Below are positions 46,872-55,419 of a DNA stretch of 64,000 nucleotides, one piece after another (within the stretch, counting starts at the first letter, position 1; the number at the start of each line of letters is the position of its first letter). Position numbers and translations under genes: made by a program. The notes under the pieces were generated by a model. It did no database searches and was not told the origin of the DNA. It saw only the letters and a list, made by a program, of their open reading frames with translations. The stretch covers positions 1-64,000 of the forward strand of contig NZ_QORW01000026.1 of NCBI RefSeq assembly GCF_003574735.1, given 5' to 3'. The stretch is from Dongia deserti. Its GTDB lineage: Bacteria; Pseudomonadota; Alphaproteobacteria; Dongiales; Dongiaceae.

Positions 46872-47015
46872 GCGCGGCTCCCGTCCAAGGCTCTGCACAG
46901 GGTCGCTCAGATATTCAGATCGTGCCGCTATAGGAAGCCCTCAAAGCTCGAACGCGTGATGCGCAAGGAGCGGATTTGCAGTGCGGCTGAAAGGCGGCTT
47001 TGCGCCTTTCTGGAT

Positions 47016-47279
47016 TTAGTGCTCGTCCGACTGGAGGAGATGTTTGTAGCCGACCTCCGTCATCCAGCGGGCCCGCGCAAGGTGACTATCATGCACGCGT
47101 CGCGCGCGTTCGGGCTGCCGCTCGGGGTCTAGTCCAAAGATGACCCGAACGGCCTCACGCCAGTCGGCACCTTCCTCATGTGCATCGAGCAAACGAAGGT
47201 AGGTTACGAAATGCCGCTCGTCATACGGCGTGAGCTGCGGGCTGTCAGGCGGGGAGTCGTCGAAGGGTGGTGCGCTCAT
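47016..47279 (-). CDS. Short DUF2285-like protein
   Basis: 87 residues. YDERHFVTYLRLLDAHEEGADWREAVRVIFGLDPERQ, then SHLARARWMTEVGYKHLL (landmarks), match the helical DNA-binding part of DUF2285 proteins that stand next to integrases on proteobacterial ICEs. Starts at the ATG at 47279; the frame is open to 47297. Likely an excision or transfer regulator by context. Confidence 0.75.
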   Translation of the reverse strand: MSAPPFDDSPPDSPQLTPYDERHFVTYLRLLDAHEEGADWREAVRVIFGLDPERQPERARRVHDSHLARARWMTEVGYKHLLQSDEH

Positions 47280-47490
47280 GGCAAGACTCGCTGGCATACA
47301 GGAGTACGATATTCGCGATGCGGGCTACAGAATTGCCACGACGGTGCCCGCTCTGTCGATGCGGAACGGGCATCGCGTAGGTCGCGTTCATGCATCACAC
47401 ATGGCTGGAAGGGCCTCCCGAGTCGCGTACTTCTTGTCCGGAAGTGCTGGCGATTCGGCCGTGTCTCGCGCGCCAGCAGTCGTCGGCCGT

Positions 47491-47520
47491 GTATTATAAT
47501 ACGTAGCGCTAAAATACGCG
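47491..47520 (+). promoter_or_regulatory. Candidate promoter/operator of the XRE gene
   Basis: GTATTATAATAC (47491-47502) is a perfect 12-base palindrome that contains a TATAAT-like -10 box. It lies 38 bases before the XRE start codon and is followed by AGCGCT and AAAATACGCG. An autoregulatory operator overlapping the promoter is a plausible reading. Confidence 0.35.
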
Positions 47521-47539
47521 ATTGCTTCCTATCCTGCGG

Positions 47540-47767
47540 ATGGACATTCGCAGGATTTTTGGAGCCAACGTGCGCCGGTATCGGCTGGCGGCCGGCCTCA
47601 GCCAAGAGGCCGTTGCCGAGCGCATGGGCGTGGACCGGGCCTATATCAGTGGCATCGAGCGCGGCCGGCAGAACGCGACTCTCCTGACCATCTGGCAGGC
47701 ATCACAGGCGCTGGGTGTTCGTCCGGTCGATCTGTTCGACGAGAATGTGCCCAAGGTGAAAGCGTGA
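47540..47767 (+). CDS. XRE-family helix-turn-helix regulator
   Basis: 75 residues. MDIRRIFGANVRRYRLAAGLSQEAVAERMGVDRAYISGIERG (landmark) is a complete Cro/C1-type HTH. Small stand-alone regulators of this type are standard on ICEs of Hyphomicrobiales. Located between the DUF2285 and DUF932 genes. Confidence 0.9.
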   Translation: MDIRRIFGANVRRYRLAAGLSQEAVAERMGVDRAYISGIERGRQNATLLTIWQASQALGVRPVDLFDENVPKVKA

Positions 47768-47923
47768 TATCGCGCGAGCCGGGCCGCGAGGCCCGGCGAG
47801 CGCCGGCGCAAGTGCGCCCGCGGCCGATCCGCAAAGGCGGATCAGCGGACAATCGTAGAGCCGGAAACCCACCGAAGCGCAAAGCCGCGCAACCGAGCTA
47901 CCGGCTGCGCGGCTCTCCGGAGA

Positions 47924-49120
47924 TCAGGCGGCACGCTCCAGCAGGCGCTTGGCCTTGCCCTCCAGCTCCAGGCGGGTGTCCTGGTGCGCCTTGCTACGGG
48001 CAAGTGCCGTGATCCCCTGCACGAAGTCGAACACCGACTCGGGCGGACGGCCTTCCTCGTTCAGCACGGTCTCGATGATCCTGACCGTCTCAGGCTTGGA
48101 GAAGCCGCGCTTGCGCAGGAAGCCTTGTCGGTCCTCGTCAGTGCGGGCAACGACCCGCTCGCGGGCCGCCTTGATCCCCGCAACGAACGGCGCGGGACTG
48201 GAATTGGCGAAGCTGTCGAGCGCTGGTGCTGCCTCGTGGGCGAAGCGCTGCGCGGCGAATTTGCTGTGCCGGATTGTGATTTGCTCGAAATCCTCGACGC
48301 CCCAGAGGTTCCGATTCTGGCATACCGCGCGGAGATAGAACGACGCAATGCCGAGCGTCTTTGAGCCAACTTCCGAGTTCCAGGCGTAGAAGCCCCGGAA
48401 ATAGAGGTCCGGCGACCCGTCCGCCAGCTGCCCCGCTTCGATGGGGTGCGTGTCGTCCACCAAGAACAGGAACACGTCTCGGTCGCTGGCATAGAGCGTC
48501 GTCGTTTCCGCTGTCACGTCCACGAACGGATTGTGCCTCATGGTCGACCAGTCGAGCACACCCGGCACTTTCCAACGCGTGTCACCGGTACCGTCGCCCG
48601 CGATCCGCTGCACGGCGGCGACAAGCTCATGATCCCAGATGCGGCCGTAATCCGGGCCGGTGACCGCGCGGAGCTCCACGCGTCCGTCCCCTGCTTCGAG
48701 CGTCTTCACTAGTTCGGCGCGATGCGACAGCAACCCATGCTGCAGGTTGATCGCGGCCAAGGGGGCCGGAAGCTGGCGCATGTAGGACGAAGGCGCACCG
48801 ACCAGTCCGCACAACTGCCCGAAGCTCCAATGCGTCGGCGAAACGGGCTCGTTACGTCCCGGCACGATCAGGGCCAGCCGCTCGGCATTGTCGCGGCTCG
48901 CCTCCACCTTCACGGCGCGGCTCTCCACCGTCCGTGCGGTGGCACGCTCGGCGCGGCCGTGCACGGCATCATGCAGCGCCGTCAGGCTGAGATAACGCTC
49001 GTCGTCCGGGCGCGAGAACCATTCCGATGAAACGCGGCCGATACGCTCGCCACGCGATGTTTCCACGCGGAAGCCGCTCGAAACCGGACGCTCATTCGGG
49101 TTCAAGGTCATCATGGTCAT
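47924..49120 (-). CDS. DUF932 domain protein
   Basis: 398 residues. DUF932 is a widespread plasmid, phage and ICE family of unknown function. Markers are SEWFSRPDDERYLSLTALHDAV, SFGQLCGLVGAPSSYMRQLP, YGRIWDHELVAAVQRI, RGFYAWNSEVGSKTLGIASFYLRAVCQN (landmarks). The ATG at 49120 follows AGGAGAAGACCC. Its leader (49131-49322) is homologous to that of the ParB gene. Confidence 0.9.
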   Translation of the reverse strand: MTMMTLNPNERPVSSGFRVETSRGERIGRVSSEWFSRPDDERYLSLTALHDAVHGRAERATARTVESRAVKVEASRDNAERLALIVPGRNEPVSPTHWSFGQLCGLVGAPSSYMRQLPAPLAAINLQHGLLSHRAELVKTLEAGDGRVELRAVTGPDYGRIWDHELVAAVQRIAGDGTGDTRWKVPGVLDWSTMRHNPFVDVTAETTTLYASDRDVFLFLVDDTHPIEAGQLADGSPDLYFRGFYAWNSEVGSKTLGIASFYLRAVCQNRNLWGVEDFEQITIRHSKFAAQRFAHEAAPALDSFANSSPAPFVAGIKAARERVVARTDEDRQGFLRKRGFSKPETVRIIETVLNEEGRPPESVFDFVQGITALARSKAHQDTRLELEGKAKRLLERAA

Positions 49121-49130
49121 GGGTCTTCTC

Positions 49131-49322
49131 CTATTGGCTTGGGGTGTCAGCGCAGCGCTGCGCTGCACCCCTGCCCGTCGGCGAGACCGGGGTAGCAAGG
49201 GCAAGGGCAGCCAGGGCGGAGGGGGATCACCCGACCTGCACGGAGCGAAGTGGAGGAAGGTCGGGGAGACCGCCCTGGGCGAGCGTCAGCGATCCCTTGC
49301 GCGCGCGAGGGCAGAGCCCTTA
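49131..49322 (-). promoter_or_regulatory. Repeated leader A (upstream of the DUF932 gene)
   Basis: This stretch is homologous to 52901-53160 upstream of the ParB gene. Shared blocks include the 49141-49198 region, GGCGGAGGGGGATC, GGGGAGACCGCCC and GCGCGCGAGGG followed by GAGCCC. A hairpin is formed by GGGGTG (49141-49146) and CACCCC (49166-49171) around the palindrome GCGCAGCGCTGCGC (49150-49163). It sits just before the ribosome binding site. Confidence 0.7.
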
Positions 49323-49397
49323 GAAAATCGGAATGATGGATTGGACCGCAGGTCCGCCGCGATCGATCGGAAGGTGGCGGTTATGAGCAGGCCAAAA

Positions 49398-49421
49398 CGC
49401 CCCGCTCCGGAGAGCGGGGCG
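49398..49421 (-). terminator. Intrinsic terminator after DUF736 copy 1
   Basis: CGCCCCGCTC (49398-49407) pairs with GAGCGGGGCG (49412-49421) over four bases. Read on the minus strand the stem is followed by TTTTGG. It lies 17 bases past the DUF736 stop. Confidence 0.75.
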
Positions 49422-49437
49422 TCGTGATCCGGCGAGG

Positions 49438-49746
49438 TCAGTCGCCGCTGCGGCGGGACCAGATGAGGCTGTAGCTCTGCCCGTCCTCGGCCTCGACCAG
49501 CGAGGCGTAGATCGGAGTCGCGAAGCTCGGGTCGTCGAGCTTGACCGAGACGTATTCGCGGTCCTCCTTCGAGGTCTTCTTCCAGGCAGCGCCGAACTCG
49601 ACAGTGCCGGCGAAGATGCGGAAGTCGGGGGCCTTGTCGTTGGACTTCTCGGCGGCCCGGATGGCCGCCTTGACGTTGAGGGTCAGTGTCTTGACCGAAC
49701 CCGTGAAACCGTCGCCCGACTTGGTGAAGGTGCCGATGGTCGCCAT
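49438..49746 (-). CDS. DUF736 family protein, copy 1
   Basis: 102 residues. [27 protein letters not shown], then [20 protein letters not shown] and [17 protein letters not shown] (landmarks), define DUF736, an ICE and plasmid family in alphaproteobacteria with no proven role. AAAGGAGACT precedes the ATG at 49746. A structured inverted repeat lies upstream at 49862-49926. A second copy is at 61965-62250. Confidence 0.93.
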   Translation of the reverse strand: MATIGTFTKSGDGFTGSVKTLTLNVKAAIRAAEKSNDKAPDFRIFAGTVEFGAAWKKTSKEDREYVSVKLDDPSFATPIYASLVEAEDGQSYSLIWSRRSGD

Positions 49747-49861
49747 GATAGTCTCCTTTGTCTGTCTATCGGACCGCGCCCATCGCGGCCTCGATGGCGA
49801 TCGACCGGTCGGAGGCGATCGACGCCGCACTCGCCCGCGAGCCGCAGCGCAGCGGAGGACG

Positions 49862-49926
49862 GCCGGGACCGACTATTTTGTTTCGCGATGCAAAGCCGAA
49901 GGCAGCGGAAAATAGTCGGTCCCGGC
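49862..49926 (-). repeat. Long inverted repeat upstream of DUF736 copy 1
   Basis: Arm 49862-49879 (GCCGGGACCGACTATTTT) pairs perfectly with 49909-49926 across a 29-base loop. On the minus strand the loop reads CCGCTGCCTTCGGCTTTGCA and continues TCGCGAAAC. The inner end of the arms (GACTATTTT/AAAATAGTC) and much of the loop recur at 62346-62394 upstream of DUF736 copy 2. Confidence 0.85.
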
Positions 49927-50121
49927 TGTTGCGGCAGAGGCGATCGAGGCGCAAGCCGGCCTGCGGCCAGATCAGGCCATCCGAGGCGGCGATGGGAGCA
50001 CCCGACACGGAGTGACCCGGAAGGAGACTGGCGTTCCTCGGATGCAGGAGACAAGAGGCAGATGGTTTGTCGGGTGCAAAGACGTGCGGCGTCGCAGAGG
50101 CGACGGTCCGTCTCGGTCGAG

Positions 50122-50697
50122 TCAGCGCCGGACTGCCCCTTGCGCCATGCGGACTTGCCGGGTTCGGCGCCGTCTGGAGAAACCTCGAGAGCGCACGCTC
50201 TCCTCCTCAAGAGACGTTGGCCGAAGGGCGTATCCGGTCCGATCATCGACGCTGGAAGGAGGGCCGGCTGCATGTAGATGTGCCGTTGCCTCAGGCCTCG
50301 GAAGGGCGAGTCTGGCGAGCGCCGTTGAGCCTGCTATTGCGCCACCGGCAATGCCGAAAATTTGTCGCCAGGTCTCTGATGTATCGCCGATGCCACTAAG
50401 ACCGTGAACGACGCCGTAGCCCGCGATAACCGCTGGGATCGCGAACAGAAGTGCCACCACGATCCGGACTGGAAGAACGCGAATGCTGAAAGCGAGTTGG
50501 CCCAGCACCAGCGCCACGGCTCCCGCAAGGATGGCGAGCGCGATCACACCCACCGGTCCCGTGCCGCTGTCATTGGCGTACAGGCCGGCCACGATCGCGG
50601 CGTAAACCGGAAGAGCGTATGCGGCGAGTTGGAAGATCAGCGCGCACAGCGCTCCCAAGCCGAGAAGGCTGAGGACGATTCCGAATCCAAGCGTCAT
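50122..50697 (-). CDS. Multi-span membrane protein
   Basis: 191 residues with four membrane segments in the first 130 (LSLLGLGALCALIFQLAAYAL, VGVIALAILAGAVALVL, IVVALLFAIPAVIAGYGVV, IFGIAGGAIAGSTAL). The last 60 residues are arginine- and serine-rich without homologous character and may reflect read-through of a lost stop. Located between DUF736 and ParB. No family recognised. Confidence 0.65.
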   Translation of the reverse strand: MTLGFGIVLSLLGLGALCALIFQLAAYALPVYAAIVAGLYANDSGTGPVGVIALAILAGAVALVLGQLAFSIRVLPVRIVVALLFAIPAVIAGYGVVHGLSGIGDTSETWRQIFGIAGGAIAGSTALARLALPRPEATAHLHAAGPPSSVDDRTGYALRPTSLEEESVRSRGFSRRRRTRQVRMAQGAVRR

Positions 50698-50827
50698 ACG
50701 CCACCTCTTCGCCGCCCAGCACCTCTATTGGCGCGCATCGCCAAGAGCGATTCTACAGTGCGTGCCGCAGATTGCACTGCCTATTCGCTGCACCCGCAGA
50801 GTTGAAACCCGTGAGCCCATCAAAAGT

Positions 50828-50855
50828 GCGCCGCCGACCGTCGGGTCGGCGGCGC
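50828..50855 (-). terminator. Intrinsic terminator after the ParB gene
   Basis: GCGCCGCCGACC (50828-50839) pairs with GGTCGGCGGCGC (50844-50855) over four bases. On the minus strand it is followed by ACTTTTG; on the plus strand by GAAAAATT. It lies 39 bases past the ParB stop. Confidence 0.7.
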
Positions 50856-50893
50856 GAAAAATTGGGGCCGCCCTGAGGCAGCCCCAAGCCGCG

Positions 50894-52885
50894 TTATTCA
50901 GCTGCGACAGCCGACTCGTGGGTTTGCGTCCCGATGTCTGGCCCGGAGGTTCTGAGAAGCGCGGGCAACCAGCCGGTTCCGGCGAGAAGCTGTTCGGCGG
51001 CCTCCGCCATCGCCTGCTTCTTCATGCCCCGCAGCCGATGTGCCGCTTCCTCGCCCACGGCCTCCTGCACGGCCTCAAGGATATGCGCCTTGGTGACCCG
51101 ACCGAAGTAACTCCGCACTGTCGGCGCCCAATGCGCTGTCATATCGAGGGCGAGCGCGCCCGCCAGCCCGTCAGCCGTCGCCCAGGCACGCGGCTTGCGA
51201 TCCCATGGCTGGCGGACTGCGAACACGGTGAGCGACGTACAGTGCGCGAACAGGGCCATCCGGCTGTCGTGGTCGAGCCCTACCACGAACGTCCACAGAT
51301 CGGCGGCGTCCTTTGGCATCTGCACGGCCCAGGTTTCGTGCCGCTCGGCCAACTTCCTCGCCGCCGCCGTGTCCTCGATCCCGTCAGCATGCCCACCCAA
51401 CGGCGTGCTGGCCGGCGTGATGTCGAGACAGGCTCCCGTGTCATAACCCCGATAGAAGGTCTGCGCGACCAAGGCGTGGGTGACGGCAACGAGGGCAATG
51501 TCGGGGCTCTCGCCAACTGCGATGCGGAGCGCCAGGGTGCGATGCGCACTCAGATCGCGGATGAGAAGGTCCGACAGAGGCTTGCCGTTGTCGTCCTCCG
51601 TGTCCTCCTGCTCCGTCTTAGGGGACACGGCGGCTTCGCCCTCGATGCCTTCGTGATCTCCGGTGACGATCTCGCCGTTGCTCTCCGTTTCCGGCGCCCG
51701 ATCGGGCTGCTTCTCATCCTCGGGACGGATGAAGCCGCGTTCGATGCGGGCCGTGCCGTCGTGGTTCAACACCACGAACACGCCGCCATGCGCGATATCG
51801 TCGGCATCGTAGGCGCGCTGCCGTTCCGATAGCCGATCGATCCCTGCCTCAAGCTCGCCGAACTTGGCGTCAACGTCGTCGGGAAGCTCTTCGGCGCTAT
51901 CGTACTGCTCCGACAAAGCATCGTACTCCGCCTGGACGGCATCGAGTTCTGCCTGATCTTCGGGCGAGAGAGGGACCGGCTGCCGATAGATGCGCCGCAG
52001 GCCGTGCGCGTGCGGATAGTCGATGAAGGCCTGCACCCACTTCCATCCTTCGGTCTGAACCTCGGTCGCGACTGTTTCCAGTTTCTCGACAGCGAGACGA
52101 TCAAGCAACCCGGCATCCGCGAAGTAGCCGCCGTCGTCCTCCGAAAACAAGTCGCGCAGAACCGCTCCACCCGCCGCGATGTAAGCGTCCGCTCCAACGA
52201 ATACGGCACGCCGGTCGCTCGCTCGAACGTGGGTTTCCGTCATCATTCGGCGGATGACGGACGGCTCCTTGTTCCAGGACAGGTTGCCATAAACCTGCTC
52301 TTGGCGCTCATGGTCCTCGCTGATCGCGAAGGCCATCAACTGGTCCAGTGTCAGCGCACCCTCGCGATAGACCTGCATCAGCTTGGGGCTGACTGCGCCG
52401 AGGCGGAGTCGCTGGCGTACCACGTGGGGCGTCACGCCGAAACGCGCGGCGATCTCTTCCGCGCCCCAACCATTCTCTTCGCTCAGACGCCGGAACGCCT
52501 CGAACTGGTCGGCGGGGTGCATGTCGCTACGGGTCACGTTCTCGTCCAGGCTGATCTCGTGGGGATCGTTGGCCGCGTCGAGGACACAGCGGATTGGCTC
52601 GTTCTTCTTGATCTGCTTGCGGTTGGCGCGCAGAAGATGCGCCAAACGACGACCCTCGCCTACCGTGACGAAGTAGAACCCAGTTTCTACCCCCTCCTCG
52701 TCCCACTCGGGTTCGACGACCAGGTTTTGCAGCATGCCCTTGGCTTCGATGCTTGCTGCCAGTGCCTCGATGGCCGCATCGCTGTGCGGCATCTTGCGGG
52801 CGTTCCGGGGCGACTTCTTGAGCTTGTTAAGCGGGACGAACACCTCGGAACGGTTCTCGGTGACAGTTTCGATCTTCTTGGTCAT
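50894..52885 (-). CDS. ParB/RepB/Spo0J-family partition-like protein
   Basis: 663 residues. The ParB N-terminal domain (FVPLNKLKKSPRNARKMP, VTVGEGRRLAHLLR) and the central HTH ([29 protein letters not shown], landmark) are clear. A long C-terminal part of 400 residues, as in ICE-borne large ParB proteins, is partly acidic with a coiled stretch near residue 330. AAAGGAGACT precedes the ATG at 52885. Role: element maintenance or regulation; no ParA adjoins it. Confidence 0.9.
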   Translation of the reverse strand: MTKKIETVTENRSEVFVPLNKLKKSPRNARKMPHSDAAIEALAASIEAKGMLQNLVVEPEWDEEGVETGFYFVTVGEGRRLAHLLRANRKQIKKNEPIRCVLDAANDPHEISLDENVTRSDMHPADQFEAFRRLSEENGWGAEEIAARFGVTPHVVRQRLRLGAVSPKLMQVYREGALTLDQLMAFAISEDHERQEQVYGNLSWNKEPSVIRRMMTETHVRASDRRAVFVGADAYIAAGGAVLRDLFSEDDGGYFADAGLLDRLAVEKLETVATEVQTEGWKWVQAFIDYPHAHGLRRIYRQPVPLSPEDQAELDAVQAEYDALSEQYDSAEELPDDVDAKFGELEAGIDRLSERQRAYDADDIAHGGVFVVLNHDGTARIERGFIRPEDEKQPDRAPETESNGEIVTGDHEGIEGEAAVSPKTEQEDTEDDNGKPLSDLLIRDLSAHRTLALRIAVGESPDIALVAVTHALVAQTFYRGYDTGACLDITPASTPLGGHADGIEDTAAARKLAERHETWAVQMPKDAADLWTFVVGLDHDSRMALFAHCTSLTVFAVRQPWDRKPRAWATADGLAGALALDMTAHWAPTVRSYFGRVTKAHILEAVQEAVGEEAAHRLRGMKKQAMAEAAEQLLAGTGWLPALLRTSGPDIGTQTHESAVAAE

Positions 52886-52900
52886 TGTCAGTCTCCTTTG

Positions 52901-53160
52901 GGTTGGGGTGTCAGCGCAGCGCTGCGCTGCACCCCTGCCCGTCGGCGAGACCGGGGGTAGCAAGGGCCAGGGCGGCCGGGGCGGAGGGGGATCGCCCGCC
53001 CGGAGGGCCGCACGGAACGCGCGGGTCTGCACAAGCGCATTTGCGCCTTTGGGCATTTCAGGCTGTCAGGGAGCGCGGAAGACCGGGGAGACCGCCCCGG
53101 TCGGCGCCGGCGGGGGCCGGCGCTCTACCCTGGCGCGCGCGAGGGGCGGAGCCCCTTTAG
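52901..53160 (-). promoter_or_regulatory. Repeated leader B (upstream of the ParB gene)
   Basis: Homologous to 49131-49322. The hairpin GGGGTG (52905-52910) / CACCCC (52930-52935) around GCGCAGCGCTGCGC (52914-52927) is identical. The blocks GGCGGAGGGGGATC, GGGGAGACCGCCC and GCGCGCGAGGG are again present, with extra sequence between them. It ends a few bases from the ribosome binding site. Confidence 0.7.
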
Positions 53161-53215
53161 GCATCGTGGATTAGCTAGCCGGAAAGTCGAATCTGAGCTA
53201 CCTAGTCCAGACCAT

Positions 53216-53365
53216 GAAAAACTGACCTCGGAGCGTTTTTCGGGCTGGCGCAGTTTTCGAGATTGAGCTTGATGGCTGGTAACAGTTATTGTGTCCCTCA
53301 AGAATCCTGGCGGGCAAAAAACTGCACTCCACGGATTCGATCTCTCTGAGAATGTTGTGCAGTTT
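53216..53365. promoter_or_regulatory. Repeated AAACTGCRC sites before the modification cluster
   Basis: Four related half-sites occur in 150 bases. AAAAACTGAC is at 53216-53225, GCGCAGTTT at 53248-53256, AAACTGCAC at 53319-53327 and GTGCAGTTT at 53357-53365. The last two form a 9-bp inverted repeat whose right arm ends one base before the proposed start codon at 53367. This could be an operator or a hairpin that controls translation of the cluster. Confidence 0.45.
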
Positions 53366-53366
53366 G

Positions 53367-54302
53367 ATGCCTCTTGTAATCACTGCCTGTACTAACCGAA
53401 AGCGACTCGCGCCTGCGGACGAGATGCGAGCAGACGACCTTGCGATCGATTCGCTGGCCAGAGTGTCGCGAGCATGGACGGCGCGAGTGCAAAAGGCTCC
53501 GCGGATAGCTCCAGCATCGCGACTGTATTGTGGACGGTCGTTTATGGAAGCGACTGAGGCAGCCCGGCGCCTGGAAGGAACATTGGGAATCGTATCGGCC
53601 GGCCTTGGGTTCGTACCTGGGGAATTGTTCGTCCCCAGCTATGGCCTCACTGTGGTGTCCGGCCAGCCTGATAACGTCTTGGAGCGCATTTCCCCGCGTG
53701 TCTCGCCCAAGGACTGGTGGGACCGCCTATCAGCCCTATCCCCTCTGAACCATAGCGTTGCCAAAGAGGCGAGAGCTACCTCGGGGCTCATCGTGGTCGC
53801 TCTACCTGAGAGTTATCTTGAAATGATCTCTGGCGAACTTGCGGGCTTGCCCAAGGCTGTGCGCTCGCGCTTGCGAATCATGACAGGCACGATGTCAGAG
53901 CGCGTAGATCCTCGCCTGCGTGCCTGGCTCATGCCCTACGATGACCGACTTGATGGGCCTGACAGCCCCCTCCCCGGAACGCGGTCCGACTTCGCTACAA
54001 GAGCGGCGCGTCACTTCGTGGAAGCTGTGGCCGTCGTGGCGCCGAAGGCGGACGCCGCAGTGCACGCGGCGAGTGTTGGCACCCTCCTATCTAAGTGGCG
54101 GCGGCCGCGAGTGATCCTGCGGCAGCAGAAGACCGACTCTGAATTGCTGCAACTGCTGCGCCGTCATTGGAAGAGTGCGGATGGCAGGTCCGGGCGCCTG
54201 CTACGGGTGCTGCGCGACGACCTTCGCGTGTCTTGCGAGCAGGGACGCCTCGCCAGACTGGTAGCGCAGATCCGGGACGAACGGAGGGAACGCTTTGGGT
54301 AA
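53367..54302 (+). CDS. YaaA/DUF6884-like protein, candidate DpdC-type enzyme
   Basis: About 311 residues from the ATG at 53367 (the frame is open from a TTG at 53289). The N-terminal domain shows ITACTNRK (5-12), SRLYCGRSF (51-59), IVSAGLGFV (75-83) and PSYGLTV (90-96). That layout is seen in the YaaA and DUF6884 folds. The C-terminal 100 residues are helical and basic. It is first in the cluster with dpdA, and its stop overlaps the next start by eight bases. In known dpd clusters a third gene (dpdC) turns the preQ0 base in DNA into the amide; this protein is a candidate for such a role, which is an inference. Confidence 0.65.
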   Translation: MPLVITACTNRKRLAPADEMRADDLAIDSLARVSRAWTARVQKAPRIAPASRLYCGRSFMEATEAARRLEGTLGIVSAGLGFVPGELFVPSYGLTVVSGQPDNVLERISPRVSPKDWWDRLSALSPLNHSVAKEARATSGLIVVALPESYLEMISGELAGLPKAVRSRLRIMTGTMSERVDPRLRAWLMPYDDRLDGPDSPLPGTRSDFATRAARHFVEAVAVVAPKADAAVHAASVGTLLSKWRRPRVILRQQKTDSELLQLLRRHWKSADGRSGRLLRVLRDDLRVSCEQGRLARLVAQIRDERRERFG

Positions 54303-55419
54303 AAAGGGTGGCGATCTGGTCGTCAGGGCCGTAAGGACTGAGCAGGGCGACAATATCGATGTGTTCGCCTTCTTCCTCTATGGATCGGACTTGGCTCGGG
54401 TTGCGGATATCAGCCGCATTCATCGGGATGAAAGTGGCCTGAAGGGGTTTCAGCGGAAGGAGATTCGCAATCATGTTCGTTCGATCGCTGAGTTTCTCAA
54501 CAGTGGCCCAGTATTGTTTCCAAATGCCATTATTCTCGCGTTATCACCCAAGGTGAGGTTCGAGAACTCGCGCGGTCCAAGACCCAAGGGTCTGATTGAG
54601 GTCGGCAAGTCGGGCACACTCACCATCCCACTCCGCCCGGAGGGTGAGCGGGCCGCTTGGATTGTTGATGGCCAACAACGTTCACTTGCACTGGCCCAAG
54701 CAAAGAACAGTCGGCTTCCCGTTCCGGTGATTGGGTTCGTGTCAGCTGACCTGCAGATCCATCGCGAGCAATTCATCCTCGTAAATAAGGTTCGGCCGCT
54801 ACACCCCCGGCTAATCAATGAGTTGCTACCAGAAGTGAGCACGCTCTTACCGCGCGATCTCGCCGCGAGAAAGCTACCGAGTGAATTGTGCAACTACCTG
54901 AACAGAGATCCGAAATCTCCTTTCCATCGCCTTATCCGCCGCGTTTCCGACCCAAAGAATGCGACGGGGGTCGTCACGGATACAGCCATTGTTGATGCGA
55001 TCAGATTGAACCTCAAGCCGCCCATGGGGGCACTCAGCCAATACAAGCGAAATGGTAGCGGTTCGGATCCCGACGCCATGTACCGAACCCTGGTACTCTA
55101 CTGGAGAGCTGTGCGGGACGTCTTCAGATCTGCGTGGGGCAAGCCACCGCAGAAGAGCAGGCTCATGCATTCGGCGGGTATCCGCGCAATGTCGGCCTTG
55201 ATGGATCAAGTCATGCTTCGTGCTGACAGTTCGGCGACGCCCGACAAAGAGGTGCGGGAATCACTCCGGCGACTCGCACCACACTGCCGTTGGACAGAAG
55301 GGGCCTGGGAAGACCTTGGCTGGCGCTGGAACGAAGTGCAGTCGACCGCTCAGCACATCGCCAAGCTGTCTGATCACCTCATCCGCCTCGATCGCGAACT
55401 CTCACGGCCAGCCAGATGA
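54295..55419 (+). CDS. DndB-like DGQHR-domain protein 1 (DpdB-like)
   Basis: 374 residues. The domain marker reads VDGQQR (124-129) with GFQRKEIRNHVRSIAEFL (51-68) before it and REQFILVNKVRPLHPRLINELLP after it, as in DndB/DGQHR proteins. In dpd systems a protein of this kind helps DpdA place preQ0 into DNA. The start is a TTG at 54295 preceded by GGAGGGAA; the stop overlaps the dpdA start (ATGA). A second member of the family follows dpdA. Confidence 0.82.
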   Translation: MGKKGGDLVVRAVRTEQGDNIDVFAFFLYGSDLARVADISRIHRDESGLKGFQRKEIRNHVRSIAEFLNSGPVLFPNAIILALSPKVRFENSRGPRPKGLIEVGKSGTLTIPLRPEGERAAWIVDGQQRSLALAQAKNSRLPVPVIGFVSADLQIHREQFILVNKVRPLHPRLINELLPEVSTLLPRDLAARKLPSELCNYLNRDPKSPFHRLIRRVSDPKNATGVVTDTAIVDAIRLNLKPPMGALSQYKRNGSGSDPDAMYRTLVLYWRAVRDVFRSAWGKPPQKSRLMHSAGIRAMSALMDQVMLRADSSATPDKEVRESLRRLAPHCRWTEGAWEDLGWRWNEVQSTAQHIAKLSDHLIRLDRELSRPAR

